A DNA stretch of 64,000 nucleotides from Prochlorococcus sp. AG-355-P07 (lineage in GTDB: Bacteria > Cyanobacteriota > Cyanobacteriia > PCC-6307 > Cyanobiaceae), in assembly GCA_003280575.1 (NCBI GenBank), contig QCEN01000007.1, positions 1 through 64,000 of the forward strand. The letters run 5' to 3'. The notes under the pieces are model-generated. The model made no database searches, was not told the origin of the DNA, and saw nothing but the letters and a program-made list of their open reading frames with translations. The first letter of the stretch is position 1. Every line of letters begins with the position of its first letter. Positions 10,651-20,910 of the stretch are shown piece after piece. Position numbers and translations under genes: made by a program.

Positions 10651-11877
10651 TTGAATGTGATTAAAAAGATTTATTCATTTTTCTTAATTGTTCTTGTATT
10701 AGTAACATCTCCATTCTTAATAAGATATTTACTAACAAATCAGAAAATAAATATTTTTAATAGTATTTATTTTAATTTCCCTGGAATAATTACTAAAAAT
10801 AAAAAATGTCCTACTTATGATGCTTTATTGAATCAAACGCTAGATGATTCTTTTAGTGTATCAATTATCAATAATAACGGGACAATAATTAGTTCCTATA
10901 ATGATGAAGTTCCAAGGTTACCAGCTTCAAATCAAAAATTATTCTCATCAGCCTATGTTTTAAGTAAATATAAATTAAATAGTAATTTAAAGACCTTTTT
11001 ATTAAAAAAAAATAAAAACAATTATTATTTGCTCGGTCAAGGGGATCCAGATCTGAACTATGAAGATATAATCAAACTAATTATAAATATTAAAGAAAAT
11101 AAAACTATTAACTTTAATATTGTAGAAATTGATTCAAAATTAAATTGGCCTAGTGGTTGGACAAATACTGATAAACTTTACGAATATGGATCTCCAATTA
11201 CATCTCTAGCTATTGAAAGTAATCACAATAAATATGAAGATATTTATGCTTTAAGAAATTTTATTAAAAACTATTTAAAAAGTAAATTTCCTAATTCAAA
11301 AGTAAATATAAATTTTTTAGATTCAGAAAAAACATTTTATTTAAAAGATATTAAAGAGATAAGTAAAATATATTCAACTCCAATTCTTTCATTATTAACT
11401 CTTACAAATTCTGAAAGCCATAATTTTACAGCTGAATCACTCTTTAAAAGTGCCTCAAATACATGGAACGATAATGACTATATAAAATTGAAAAGATGGC
11501 TTGAGAATAAGGGCCTCCCAGCAACTAATGCTTACTTTGCAGATGCTAGTGGATTGTCTCGAAAAAATAGAATTACAACAAAATTAGTTGTATTGTTTTT
11601 AGATAAAATGAGATATTCTAATTATTTTCAAGCTTATCAATCTACACTTTCAATTTCGGGAGTAAGAGGAACATTAGCTAAAAGATTTGTAAATAGTGAA
11701 TTATCTGGAAAGTTTTTTGGGAAAACTGGGACCCTTTCAAATGTCTTTGCATTATCTGGCTTTTTATATAAAAATGAAAAGCCAATAATTATAAGCATTA
11801 TCCAAAATTCTAATAAAATTGATAAAGAAAAAGCATTTAAATTATTACGTGATCTTTATTACTTGAAATCTTGTTAA
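10651..11877 (+). CDS. dacB: D-alanyl-D-alanine carboxypeptidase (PBP4/DacB type)
   Basis: Penicillin-binding peptidase of family S13 that trims or cleaves peptidoglycan stems outside the membrane. The N terminus has a hydrophobic segment (residues about 7-24) acting as signal or anchor. The SxxK motif is in LPASNQKLFSS, a SHN triad is in SESHNFTAESL, and KTG is in FFGKTGTLSNVFALSG. At 408 aa it is shorter than the E. coli enzyme (about 480), mainly in the inserted domain. The start is TTG at 10651, one base after the previous stop; a GTG two codons later is an alternative. Confidence 0.88.
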   Translation: MNVIKKIYSFFLIVLVLVTSPFLIRYLLTNQKINIFNSIYFNFPGIITKNKKCPTYDALLNQTLDDSFSVSIINNNGTIISSYNDEVPRLPASNQKLFSSAYVLSKYKLNSNLKTFLLKKNKNNYYLLGQGDPDLNYEDIIKLIINIKENKTINFNIVEIDSKLNWPSGWTNTDKLYEYGSPITSLAIESNHNKYEDIYALRNFIKNYLKSKFPNSKVNINFLDSEKTFYLKDIKEISKIYSTPILSLLTLTNSESHNFTAESLFKSASNTWNDNDYIKLKRWLENKGLPATNAYFADASGLSRKNRITTKLVVLFLDKMRYSNYFQAYQSTLSISGVRGTLAKRFVNSELSGKFFGKTGTLSNVFALSGFLYKNEKPIIISIIQNSNKIDKEKAFKLLRDLYYLKSC

Positions 11878-11885
11878 TAAAAATA

Positions 11886-12359
11886 TTATTTAAAGTATTC
11901 TTTTAAATCCTTCTCAACAGAGGGAGGCACCATGTGATTAATTTCACCACCAAATTTTGCAACTTCTTTTACTAAAGAGCTACTAAGAAAACTATAATTT
12001 GTATTTGTTGATAAAAATATAGTTTCAATATCATTATTAAGAGATTTATTTGTATGAGAAATCTGAAGTTCATACTCAAAATCACTCATTGCTCTTAAGC
12101 CTCTAAGAATAAGATTAGCTTTTAGATCATTTGCACAATCCACAGTGAGTCCAGAATATGAAATAACTTCAATATTAGGTAAATGAGAAAGAGAATTTTT
12201 TATTTGTATTATTCTTCTTTCAAGATTAAATGTTGGTGTTTTAGAAGTATTTTCTAAAACAGCAACTACTAGATTGCCAAATATTTTTTCAGCCCTTTCT
12301 ATTAAATCAAGATGTCCGTTGGTTAAAGGATCAAAAGTACCTGGATAAAGAATTTTCAT
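11886..12359 (-). CDS. coaD: Phosphopantetheine adenylyltransferase
   Basis: Fourth step of coenzyme A synthesis: ATP plus 4'-phosphopantetheine to dephospho-CoA. At 157 aa it is the standard bacterial size. It starts with the nucleotidyltransferase motif [19 protein letters not shown], and has [14 protein letters not shown] and the C-terminal [14 protein letters not shown]. It starts at ATG. Convergent with dacB (8 nt apart) and divergent from the flavin reductase gene. Confidence 0.97.
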   Translation of the reverse strand: MKILYPGTFDPLTNGHLDLIERAEKIFGNLVVAVLENTSKTPTFNLERRIIQIKNSLSHLPNIEVISYSGLTVDCANDLKANLILRGLRAMSDFEYELQISHTNKSLNNDIETIFLSTNTNYSFLSSSLVKEVAKFGGEINHMVPPSVEKDLKEYFK

Positions 12360-12418
12360 GAATTTATTATGATCGAATAAGAAATTTAGTTAAAATAAGA
12401 TTATTAGATAAATCAATT

Positions 12419-12907
12419 ATGACATTAAATCTAGAAGCAAAAAAAATCTTATTAAGAAAAATACCTCACGGATTATTTATTTGTGGTGTTAGGGACGAGG
12501 ATAAAAATGAAGTGAATGGATTTACTGCAAGTTGGGTGACTCAAGGTTCCTTCACCCCACCATTAGTTGTAATGGCTGTTAGAGCAGAGGGTTCTAGTCA
12601 TGAAATAATAAAGTCCACCAATAAGTTCTCATTAAATGTGCTCAAAAGTGATCAAAAGGATCTAGCTGCTGTTTTCTTTAAACCTCAAAAAGCATTAGGA
12701 GGTAGATTTGAATCTGTTGAATTTAATTTAGGTGAGCTTGGATTGCCTATTTTAGTTGATAGCGTTGGTGGTGTTGAATGTAATGTTGTTGGAAGTGTTA
12801 TGCATGGAGACCATACCGTTTTTGTAGGAGAGGTTGTATCTGCTTATCTGAATAATGATGTTGACTCACTAAATTTATCTTCAACTGGCTGGAATTATGG
12901 AGGGTAA
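12419..12907 (+). CDS. Flavin reductase-like domain protein
   Basis: The 162 aa protein matches the split-barrel FMN-binding flavin reductase fold. It shows GFTASWVTQGSFTPPLVVMA, then KFSLNVL and GDHTVFVGEV near the end, typical of this family. In cyanobacteria the same domain forms the C-terminal part of flavodiiron proteins; here it stands alone with no beta-lactamase-like or flavodoxin domain. Likely role is NAD(P)H-dependent flavin reduction, but the partner is unknown. uvrC follows 9 nt downstream. Confidence 0.85.
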   Translation: MTLNLEAKKILLRKIPHGLFICGVRDEDKNEVNGFTASWVTQGSFTPPLVVMAVRAEGSSHEIIKSTNKFSLNVLKSDQKDLAAVFFKPQKALGGRFESVEFNLGELGLPILVDSVGGVECNVVGSVMHGDHTVFVGEVVSAYLNNDVDSLNLSSTGWNYGG

Positions 12908-12916
12908 TTATTTTAA

Positions 12917-14875
12917 ATGAGTAATTCCTCTATCGAAAAAATAGATAATAAGTATAATTTTAAAATTGAATATAAATTAATTAATAATAAGGAGTTATTA
13001 AAATCAAGATTATCCGAAATTCCGAAGTCATCTGGTTGTTATCTTTTTAAAGATATTGATAGTAACTTACTTTATATCGGTAAATCTAAAAAACTACGTA
13101 GTAGAGTAAGTAGTTATTTCAATAATTATTCAGATTTAACGCCCAGATTAAGTTTGATGGTTCGTCAAATAACTGAAATAGAAATAATAGTCACAGATAG
13201 CGAATATGAAGCATTAAATTTAGAGTCAAATTTAATTAAAACAAACAAACCATACTTTAATATTCTTTTAAAGGATGATAAGAAATATCCATATCTTTGT
13301 ATAACTTGGAGTGAAAAATATCCTCGAATATTTATTACAAGAAGAAGAAGAAATAGAAATAATTTAGATAGATATTATGGGCCTTATGTTGATGTCGGAT
13401 TATTAAGGAGAACATTATTTACGATAAAAAAAATATTTCCACTTAGACAAAGACCAAGGCCAGTCTATAAAGATAGAACTTGTTTGAATTATTCAATAGG
13501 AAGATGTCCAGGTGTTTGCCAAGAAGTTATATCATCTGAAGATTATAAAAAAATAATGAAGCAAGTATCTATGATATTTCAGGGAAGAAATGATGACTTA
13601 GAAATATTTTTACAAAAAAAAATGTTGCAATTTTCAAATGATTTAGATTATGAGAATGCAGCAAAAATAAGAGACCAAATTTCAGGTTTAAAATTATTAA
13701 CTGAATCACAAAAAATATCAATACCAGATTCTTCAATTAATAGAGATATCTTTGGAATAGTTTCTGAAAAAAATGTAGCTAGTATACAAATTTTCCAAAT
13801 GAGATCTGGTAAGCTCATTGGGAGAATTGGCTATAGTCAAAAATTAAATAATGAAGATGAAAATATCATTCTACAAAAGATATTAGAAGAGCATTATATG
13901 AATGTTGAAGCTGTAGAAATACCATCAGAAATTCTTATTCAATATAACCTTCCAAAACAAGCAACCATAGAGGATTGGTTAACGGATCTAAGAAAAAAGA
14001 AAGTAAAAATCTTAATCCCAAAAAGAAATAAAAAACATGAAACTGTAGAAATGGTTTTAAAAAATGCGAAATTGGAATTAGATAGAATAATAAATGGGAT
14101 ACAAGATAATGAATCATCAATTGAGGATCTTGCCCAAATACTTGAATTAAGCGAACAACCTAAAAGAATTGAAGGTTATGATATAAGCCATATTCAAGGT
14201 AGTGACCCTGTAGCATCACAAGTTGTTTTTATTGATGGGATTCCTTCTAAACAGCATTATAGGAAATATAAAATTAAAGATCCAAACGTTGTTTTAGGAC
14301 ATAGTGATGATTTTGCTTCGATATATGAAGTAATACATAGAAGGTTTAAAAAATGGTCAAGATTTAAAGAAAACGGAGGGGATTTTTCAGTATTAAATGA
14401 TAAAACGAATAGTAAATTAGACAATGAACTTCTATCAGATTGGCCTGATTTAATAATGATTGATGGAGGAAAAGGACAGTTAAATGCAGCTATTAAAGCA
14501 TTAAAAGAATTAAATCTTGAGGAAGAAGTAACTATATGTTCATTAGCAAAAAAACATGAAGAAATATTTATTCCAGGATTTACTAAGTCTCTTGATACTG
14601 ACGAAAATCAAAAAGGAATTCTTCTATTAAGAAGGGTAAGAGATGAAGCACATAGATTTGCATTATCTTTTCATAGAGACAAAAGATCTAAGAGAATGAA
14701 TAGATCTCAATTGTCCCAAATCAGTGGATTAGGACCATCAAGAATAAGAGAATTGCTTGAGCATTTTAAATCAATAGACGCGATAAGAATAGCTAGTAAA
14801 GAGGATTTATCAAAAGTTAAAGGACTTGGAAAAAATTCAGTAAATGATATATATGAATATTTTAACGAGTTATAA
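12917..14875 (+). CDS. uvrC: Excinuclease ABC subunit C
   Basis: Makes both incisions in nucleotide excision repair with UvrA and UvrB. In order: the GIY-YIG nuclease (SGCYLFKDIDSNLLYIGKSK), a UVR motif for UvrB contact (LDYENAAKIRDQISG), the RNase H-like endonuclease domain (EGYDISHIQGSDPVASQVVF and DLIMIDGGKGQLNAA) and C-terminal helix-hairpin-helices (ISGLGPSRIRELL, VKGLGKNS). At 652 aa it is full length. The repair-coupling factor gene mfd in this window is truncated, while uvrC is intact. Confidence 0.97.
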   Translation: MSNSSIEKIDNKYNFKIEYKLINNKELLKSRLSEIPKSSGCYLFKDIDSNLLYIGKSKKLRSRVSSYFNNYSDLTPRLSLMVRQITEIEIIVTDSEYEALNLESNLIKTNKPYFNILLKDDKKYPYLCITWSEKYPRIFITRRRRNRNNLDRYYGPYVDVGLLRRTLFTIKKIFPLRQRPRPVYKDRTCLNYSIGRCPGVCQEVISSEDYKKIMKQVSMIFQGRNDDLEIFLQKKMLQFSNDLDYENAAKIRDQISGLKLLTESQKISIPDSSINRDIFGIVSEKNVASIQIFQMRSGKLIGRIGYSQKLNNEDENIILQKILEEHYMNVEAVEIPSEILIQYNLPKQATIEDWLTDLRKKKVKILIPKRNKKHETVEMVLKNAKLELDRIINGIQDNESSIEDLAQILELSEQPKRIEGYDISHIQGSDPVASQVVFIDGIPSKQHYRKYKIKDPNVVLGHSDDFASIYEVIHRRFKKWSRFKENGGDFSVLNDKTNSKLDNELLSDWPDLIMIDGGKGQLNAAIKALKELNLEEEVTICSLAKKHEEIFIPGFTKSLDTDENQKGILLLRRVRDEAHRFALSFHRDKRSKRMNRSQLSQISGLGPSRIRELLEHFKSIDAIRIASKEDLSKVKGLGKNSVNDIYEYFNEL

Positions 14876-14962
14876 ATATTAATTAATTTTTGAAAAATAG
14901 ATTTCTTGATATTGTTAAATATAACTATATTAAAAATATATATTTTTAATTAATTTAGTAAT

Positions 14963-15529
14963 TTGGCAGCTGAAGCATATCTCTGGTTTAAATCACTTCA
15001 CATTATTGGTGTAATCGTTTGGTTTGCGGGCCTTTTTTATTTAGTAAGACTTTTTATATATCATGAAGAATCTAAAAATATGGATAATGAATTAAAAATT
15101 GCCTTTAATAAACAATACACTTTGATGGAAAAAAGGCTGGCGAATATAATTACAACACCTGGGATGATATTAGCTTTAAGTATGGCTATATTCATGGTTA
15201 TTATGCAACCAAGTTGGTTAAGTGAGAAGTGGTTACAAATTAAAATTTCTTTTGTTTTAGGATTAGTAATTTATCATTATTACTGTTACAAAATAATGTA
15301 TTCATTACAAAATGGTACTTCAACCATTTCAGCAAAAAACCTTAGATTACTAAATGAATTGCCTACTTTATTATTATTTATAATTGTACTTTTAGTTATT
15401 TTTAAAAATAATTTTCCAACTAGTGTTGCTACATGGAGCGTAGTTGGACTAATTATTTTCATGTTGGCTTCAATACAATTATATGCAAAGATTAGAAAGA
15501 AAAATGAGAATTCATTAAGTAATGAATAG
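14963..15529 (+). CDS. hemJ: Protoporphyrinogen IX oxidase HemJ
   Basis: Membrane enzyme that oxidises protoporphyrinogen IX, before the branch to heme and chlorophyll. The 188 aa protein has about four or five hydrophobic segments, the conserved histidine in SLHIIGVIVWFAGLFYLVRL and the ITTPGMILAL segment. It belongs to the UPF0093/HemJ family known from Synechocystis and proteobacteria. The start is TTG at 14963, because ATG codons only occur well inside. It overlaps the PHP gene by 8 nt. ChlH and AcsF of the downstream chlorophyll branch are elsewhere in the window. Confidence 0.92.
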   Translation: MAAEAYLWFKSLHIIGVIVWFAGLFYLVRLFIYHEESKNMDNELKIAFNKQYTLMEKRLANIITTPGMILALSMAIFMVIMQPSWLSEKWLQIKISFVLGLVIYHYYCYKIMYSLQNGTSTISAKNLRLLNELPTLLLFIIVLLVIFKNNFPTSVATWSVVGLIIFMLASIQLYAKIRKKNENSLSNE

Positions 15530-16169
15530 GGAAGACTTAATAAAATTAACCTCCAATATTAATAAAAATAGTTGTCCTAAAAATATTAATTTTCACTGTC
15601 ATACAAAATTTAGTGATGGAAGTCTAGAACCATATGAACTTTTAGAACAAGCTTATAAAAATAAATTGAAATTTTTATCAATAACAGATCATCATACAAT
15701 TAAAGCTCATGAATATATAAAAAAAAATAATATACTCAAAAATTACCCTAAAGATTCTTTTAAATTAATTTCGGGAATAGAAATTAATTGTTTGATTCTG
15801 GGATGTTTAGTACATGTAATTGGATTGGGAATAGATATAAAAAGTAAATACCTAAATCCTTACATCCTTGGAGAGTCACCAATAGGTAATGATTTAAATA
15901 TTAAATCAGTTATTAAAGCAATAAATTTAGCTGGTGGTTTATCATTTCTTGCACACCCAGCGAGATACAGGATTCCCTTTTATAAATTAATTCCAGAGGC
16001 CAAAATACAAGGTATTGATGGAATAGAGGTTTGGTACGATTATGAACTTAAAGAAGTATGGAATCCTAGTTTATTTGTTTGTTCAGAAATAGATAAATTA
16101 GCAGATAAATATTCAATGCTAAAAACATGCGGAACAGATAGTCATGGACTTTCGCTATTAGGTAGATAA
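15522..16169 (+). CDS. PHP-domain phosphoesterase
   Basis: Likely metal-dependent phosphoesterase of the PHP (polymerase and histidinol phosphatase) family. Metal ligands appear in NFHCHTKFSDGS, ITDHHT, FLAHPARYR and CGTDSHG, which is a complete set for the family. The 215 aa protein matches cyanobacterial stand-alone PHP proteins, whose substrate may be a nucleotide or a small phosphoester; the sequence does not tell which. It starts inside the 3' end of hemJ and stops one base from convergent cobN. Confidence 0.88.
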   Translation: MNREDLIKLTSNINKNSCPKNINFHCHTKFSDGSLEPYELLEQAYKNKLKFLSITDHHTIKAHEYIKKNNILKNYPKDSFKLISGIEINCLILGCLVHVIGLGIDIKSKYLNPYILGESPIGNDLNIKSVIKAINLAGGLSFLAHPARYRIPFYKLIPEAKIQGIDGIEVWYDYELKEVWNPSLFVCSEIDKLADKYSMLKTCGTDSHGLSLLGR

Positions 16170-16170
16170 T

Positions 16171-19100
16171 TCAGAATTCGTTTTTTTCAATTATTGAATC
16201 AGTATTAATAATTATATTCTTTAAATTTTCAATGACATCTGATGAACAATTATTCCACATTTTTCTATTGACAATTTCAAGTAATCTTTGTGCAATATCT
16301 CTTAAAGCCCATGGATTATTCTCTAGAAAGAAATTCCTAAGATCTTGATTACATAACCATGATTTATAAACTTTCTCATAACACCAATCTGAGACTACTT
16401 CAGTAGAAGCATCAAAAGCATATAAGTAATCTAATGTAGCTGAAAATTCAAACGCTCCTTTATAACCATTATCCTTCATTCCATTTATCCATTTAGGGTT
16501 AAGTATTCTTGATATAACAACTTTATTAATCTCATCTTGTAATTTTGAAATTTTAGATAATCCAAATTTTGATAAATCACCATGATACATTTCAGGTAAT
16601 TTACCGCTCAATTTTTTTACTGCTGATGATAATCCACCCTGAAACTGATAATAATCATCAGAATCTAAAATATCATGTTCCTTATTATCTTGGTTATGAA
16701 CAACTAACTGCACATTTTTAAGAGCATTTACTAATGATTTTTTATCCTCTATGGGTTCATGATTATCACTGTAAATCCATTTACTCCAATTAAGAAAAGA
16801 TTCTCCAAAATCGTCAATATTTTCCCAATTAGAATTTGAAATTAGTTCTTGCAGACCAGCTCCATATGAACCTGGCGCTGACCCAAATATACGATTAATT
16901 GCACCATTCCTTGATGCCACAGCAAGAGGGTTAAATTTATCATCCTCATTAAGATTAGAAACAAGATTTATTGCTTTAGAAGTTAATTTAACTAACTGTG
17001 GAAATGCATCTCTAAACATTCCCGAAATCCTTAAAGTAACATCAACCCTTGGTCTTTCGAGAACAGATAAAGGAATGATTTCTAGATCTACTACTCTTCT
17101 TGAAGGCCCATCCCAAATAGGCTGTACTCCTAATAAATATAGTATTTGACATATGTCTTCACCACCATTTCTCATTGTGGATGTTGCCCATACAGATATT
17201 GCTATATTTTTTAAATCTTCTCCATTATCTTGTTTGTATAAATCAAGTATTTGTGAAGCGGATTGACAACCAACACTCCATGCTGATTCAGTTGGCAGTC
17301 CTCTCGAATCAACTGAAAAGAAATTTTTACCAGTGGGTAAAGCTTCAGTTTTACCTCTCGTAGGGGCTCCAGATGGACCACTTTTTACATATTGTCCATT
17401 TAATGAATTAATAAATGATAATTTCTCATTATATGAAGAATTAATGATTGGATATAGAATCTCTTTTTTTAATAATAAAAAATACTTATTGTGTTTTTTT
17501 TCATTAAAGAAATAGTCTATTATTTTCTGATTTTTATATTTTTCTAGATTATTTATATTGGTATTCTTTTTGTAAAAAAACAAATATATTAAATACTTTG
17601 CTTGTTGTTCCAAAAAATCAATAGCCATTCTAAAGTTTAAAATGTTTTTGTTGGAAAAAGTCAATAATATTTTTTTATCCTTTTCACTTAACTTTTGATC
17701 ATATTTATTTGTCCAAGGATCCAAATCTAGTTTTAAATGTTTTGCTATATATTGAATAATCCCAATTCGATTGGCATTTGGCACTCTAGCGATACACAAG
17801 AATAAATTTATTTCATTAATTTCATTCTGCCTATTACCAAAAATATGCAAACCTGTCCTAATTTGAGATTCTTTAATTTTGCAAAGAAAAGAATCAATCT
17901 CTTCAATTTGATTATTTTTATTATTTAAAGTGATTTCGTTAAAATCTTTTTTAATTAATTCAAAAATATATTTTTCTATAATTTCAATCCGATTAGAATC
18001 TAATAATTTTGCTTCAAAATATTCGTCTAAATAATTTTCTAATATTGAATATTTTCCATATAATTCTGACCTATCCAAAGGAGGGGTTAAATGATCAATA
18101 ATTGTTGCAGCAATTCTTCTTTTAGCTTGGGATCCTTCTCCAGGATCATTTACGATAAAAGGATATATGTTTGGTATTGCTGGACAAATAATATTTGGAA
18201 AACATTTATTACTGAGACCAATAGATTTGCCAGGTAACCATTCAACAGTACCATGTTTACCAATATGGCAAATAGCATTTGCGTTAAAAACTTTTTCAAT
18301 CCAAAAATATTGTGCTAAATATCTATGGGGAGGTGGAAGATCGGGAGAATGAATATCTCTATCAGTGAAAGCGTCATAACCTCTTTGAGGTTGAATCAAT
18401 AATGTTATTTTTCCAAATCTAATACCATTTATTGAGAAGCCTTCATTATCAAGATCGATCGCTTCTGATGGTTTGCCCCAACGGTTAACAATAATATTTT
18501 TTGGTTCAAGTTCTAAATAATTCCAATATTTTAAATATTCACTTAGTGGTAAGTAATCTAATGGTTTATTATTTTGAGATTCAAGATCATTAGTTCTAGT
18601 TTTTATAAGTATTGACATTAATTCAGAAGAATCTTGAGGATAATTACAAGATCCAAGATCATAACCTTCTTCTTTTAACCAGTTAAGAATATTTATTATC
18701 GAAGATGGTGTATTAAGACCAACACCATTACCGATTCTTCCATTCTTTACTGGATAATTACTTATTATTAAACAAATTTTTTTATCAAAATTATTTAGTT
18801 TTTGAAGTTTCACATAATTTGTTGCGAATTTTGAAATCCATTTAATACCTACTTGATCAGCTTTGTAACTGGTTATTTCACTGTAGAGTGTATTTTTTTC
18901 AGAAATTATTTCTTTAAATGCTGAAGGACAGGTAGTAATCCTTCCATCAAATTCAGGTATAATTATTTGCATTAATAAATCAGATGAATTCATTCCAATG
19001 GACGAATTTAACCAATTTTTTCTTGATCTATTTGAAGAGAGAAGCTGTAAAATTGGAATTTTAAGAGAAGTAAAAATATTTGTAGAATTTTCAATTAAAT

Positions 19101-19905
19101 CATTATTTTTGATTTGAGATGAAGAAAATGAAGTTGTGGTAATTATTATTTTAATATCTTCTTGTTTAAAAATTTCTATTAATTTCTTTTGAATAATTTG
19201 ATCTTTTAGAGTTGAAATAAAAAATGTTTTAGGAGATAGTCCGCATTTTCTTAACTGCAAGTTAAGTTTTTCGTTTACTTCAATTTCATTAGCCAAAAAA
19301 AGCGATTTATAGGATATTATTCCTATCTTTTCTCCTTTTTCAATTTTCCAATCATACAAATAAGGATCTGCATAAATAGAAATCTTCAAAAACTCATTAG
19401 GAATTAATGTTTCATCTTTTTTTAGGTAATTTAAACAATTAAGAAATTTTCTATAGTTATCCAATCCTCCAGATCTAAGTAATTTAGAAATATTTAATGC
19501 TACATCTTTATCTATACTACTAATTTCACATAAGGAAACTTCCTCATCAAGGGTACCTGATAGGATTACTAACTTCCTTTTTTTATTGACTGCTTGCCAA
19601 TTTAAAAGTTGTTCAATTCCATAGTTCCATGTACCTTTATCTCCAAAAATTCTTAGTATGACAACTTTTGCATAATTAATTGTTTTTAATAAATAATTAT
19701 CTATTTGAGCTGAGGAATTTAAATTGGAAATTTCTAAAGCTCTTATATTATTTTTTAATGAAGCAAATTCCTTTTCTAATAATAAGTTTGATATGAGATT
19801 TAAATCAGCTTTGACACTTGTAATAAAAATAAAATCTGCCGCTGGTTGCTCAATTAAATCATCCTTATTCTTTTCATTTCCTGCTATATTTAATATCCTG
19901 TGCAT
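16171..19905 (-). CDS. cobN: Cobaltochelatase subunit CobN
   Basis: Large ATP-dependent chelatase subunit that inserts cobalt into the corrin ring. The 1244 aa protein is a full-length CobN/magnesium-chelatase family member with HIGKHGTVEWLPGKSIGLS and FIVNDPGEGSQAKRRIAATI. Its paralogue chlH is also in the window, at 60445. The AAA+ partners CobS and CobT are not encoded here; in cyanobacteria it is inferred that the magnesium-chelatase subunits ChlI and ChlD may serve. The cobU gene at 35641 and B12-using metH at 20911 fit a cell that makes its own cobamide. Confidence 0.94.
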   Translation of the reverse strand: MHRILNIAGNEKNKDDLIEQPAADFIFITSVKADLNLISNLLLEKEFASLKNNIRALEISNLNSSAQIDNYLLKTINYAKVVILRIFGDKGTWNYGIEQLLNWQAVNKKRKLVILSGTLDEEVSLCEISSIDKDVALNISKLLRSGGLDNYRKFLNCLNYLKKDETLIPNEFLKISIYADPYLYDWKIEKGEKIGIISYKSLFLANEIEVNEKLNLQLRKCGLSPKTFFISTLKDQIIQKKLIEIFKQEDIKIIITTTSFSSSQIKNNDLIENSTNIFTSLKIPILQLLSSNRSRKNWLNSSIGMNSSDLLMQIIIPEFDGRITTCPSAFKEIISEKNTLYSEITSYKADQVGIKWISKFATNYVKLQKLNNFDKKICLIISNYPVKNGRIGNGVGLNTPSSIINILNWLKEEGYDLGSCNYPQDSSELMSILIKTRTNDLESQNNKPLDYLPLSEYLKYWNYLELEPKNIIVNRWGKPSEAIDLDNEGFSINGIRFGKITLLIQPQRGYDAFTDRDIHSPDLPPPHRYLAQYFWIEKVFNANAICHIGKHGTVEWLPGKSIGLSNKCFPNIICPAIPNIYPFIVNDPGEGSQAKRRIAATIIDHLTPPLDRSELYGKYSILENYLDEYFEAKLLDSNRIEIIEKYIFELIKKDFNEITLNNKNNQIEEIDSFLCKIKESQIRTGLHIFGNRQNEINEINLFLCIARVPNANRIGIIQYIAKHLKLDLDPWTNKYDQKLSEKDKKILLTFSNKNILNFRMAIDFLEQQAKYLIYLFFYKKNTNINNLEKYKNQKIIDYFFNEKKHNKYFLLLKKEILYPIINSSYNEKLSFINSLNGQYVKSGPSGAPTRGKTEALPTGKNFFSVDSRGLPTESAWSVGCQSASQILDLYKQDNGEDLKNIAISVWATSTMRNGGEDICQILYLLGVQPIWDGPSRRVVDLEIIPLSVLERPRVDVTLRISGMFRDAFPQLVKLTSKAINLVSNLNEDDKFNPLAVASRNGAINRIFGSAPGSYGAGLQELISNSNWENIDDFGESFLNWSKWIYSDNHEPIEDKKSLVNALKNVQLVVHNQDNKEHDILDSDDYYQFQGGLSSAVKKLSGKLPEMYHGDLSKFGLSKISKLQDEINKVVISRILNPKWINGMKDNGYKGAFEFSATLDYLYAFDASTEVVSDWCYEKVYKSWLCNQDLRNFFLENNPWALRDIAQRLLEIVNRKMWNNCSSDVIENLKNIIINTDSIIEKNEF

Positions 19906-19977
19906 TTTTATATATAAATAAGGTTTAGAATACGTAAGTAGGATAAAACAAGTTTACCTTAATTAAATAAATTGAAT

Positions 19978-20892
19978 ATGCATGAATTTCTTCCATACGC
20001 CTGGTTCGAAGGTAAATGTATTCCATTTAAAGAAGCAAAAATATCAATAGCTACACATGCACTTCATTATGGTACTGCTGCATTTGGAGGAATGCGAGCG
20101 ATACCTAACCCTACAAATAAAGAAGAATTCCTGTTGTTTAGAACTGATAAACACATAAAAAGATTATCTCAAAGTGCAAAATTACTCTTAACTGATATTT
20201 CTGAAGAATATATTTTTAAAGCCTTAGTGGAAGTTATAAAAAGAAATAAGCCAGAAAAACCTATTTATATTAGACCATTCGTATATACAAGCGATTTAGG
20301 TATAGCTCCAAGGTTACACAATATTGAAACAGATTTCTTTATGTATTGTATTGAACTAGGGGATTATCTATCCCCAGATGGAGTTTCTTGTAGAATGAGT
20401 AGTTGGACTAGACAAGAAGATAGATCTCTCCCATTAAGAGGAAAAATAAGTGGGGCTTATATTACTAGTTCTTTAGCTAAAACAGAAGCTAGTTTATCGG
20501 GTTTTGATGAAGCCTTGTTATTAAATTCAAGTGGTAAGGTAAGCGAGGCTAGTGGTATGAATTTATTTATTGTAAGAAATGGAGACTTAATCACTCCTGG
20601 TGTTGATCAAGATATCCTTGAGGGGATTACTAGAGCTAGTGTAATTGAATTAGCAAAATCTTTTGGAATAAATGTAATTGAAAGACCTGTTGATAAAACA
20701 GAATTATTAATAGCAGATGAAGTTTTTCTAACTGGTACAGCAGCAAAAATTACACCAGTTAAAAAAATTGAATCAAGTGAATTAAATGGTGAAAGACCAA
20801 TAATGAATAAATTAAAAAGTAAGCTTATAGAAATAACAGAAGGTCGTTCTCAAGACTATGATAATTGGGTAACAAGAATTTCTCTAAAATAA
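19978..20892 (+). CDS. ilvE: Branched-chain amino acid aminotransferase
   Basis: PLP-dependent transaminase for the last step of valine, leucine and isoleucine synthesis. It is a class IV aminotransferase with the PLP lysine in RGKISGAYITSSLAKTEA and the family signature EASGMNLFIVRNG...ILEGITR. I take the ATG at 19978; a TTG two codons earlier is also possible. About 304 aa, the usual length. metH starts 18 nt downstream, so the two are probably co-transcribed. Divergent from cobN. Confidence 0.95.
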   Translation: MHEFLPYAWFEGKCIPFKEAKISIATHALHYGTAAFGGMRAIPNPTNKEEFLLFRTDKHIKRLSQSAKLLLTDISEEYIFKALVEVIKRNKPEKPIYIRPFVYTSDLGIAPRLHNIETDFFMYCIELGDYLSPDGVSCRMSSWTRQEDRSLPLRGKISGAYITSSLAKTEASLSGFDEALLLNSSGKVSEASGMNLFIVRNGDLITPGVDQDILEGITRASVIELAKSFGINVIERPVDKTELLIADEVFLTGTAAKITPVKKIESSELNGERPIMNKLKSKLIEITEGRSQDYDNWVTRISLK

Positions 20893-20910
20893 ATTAATTT
20901 TTACCTAAAA

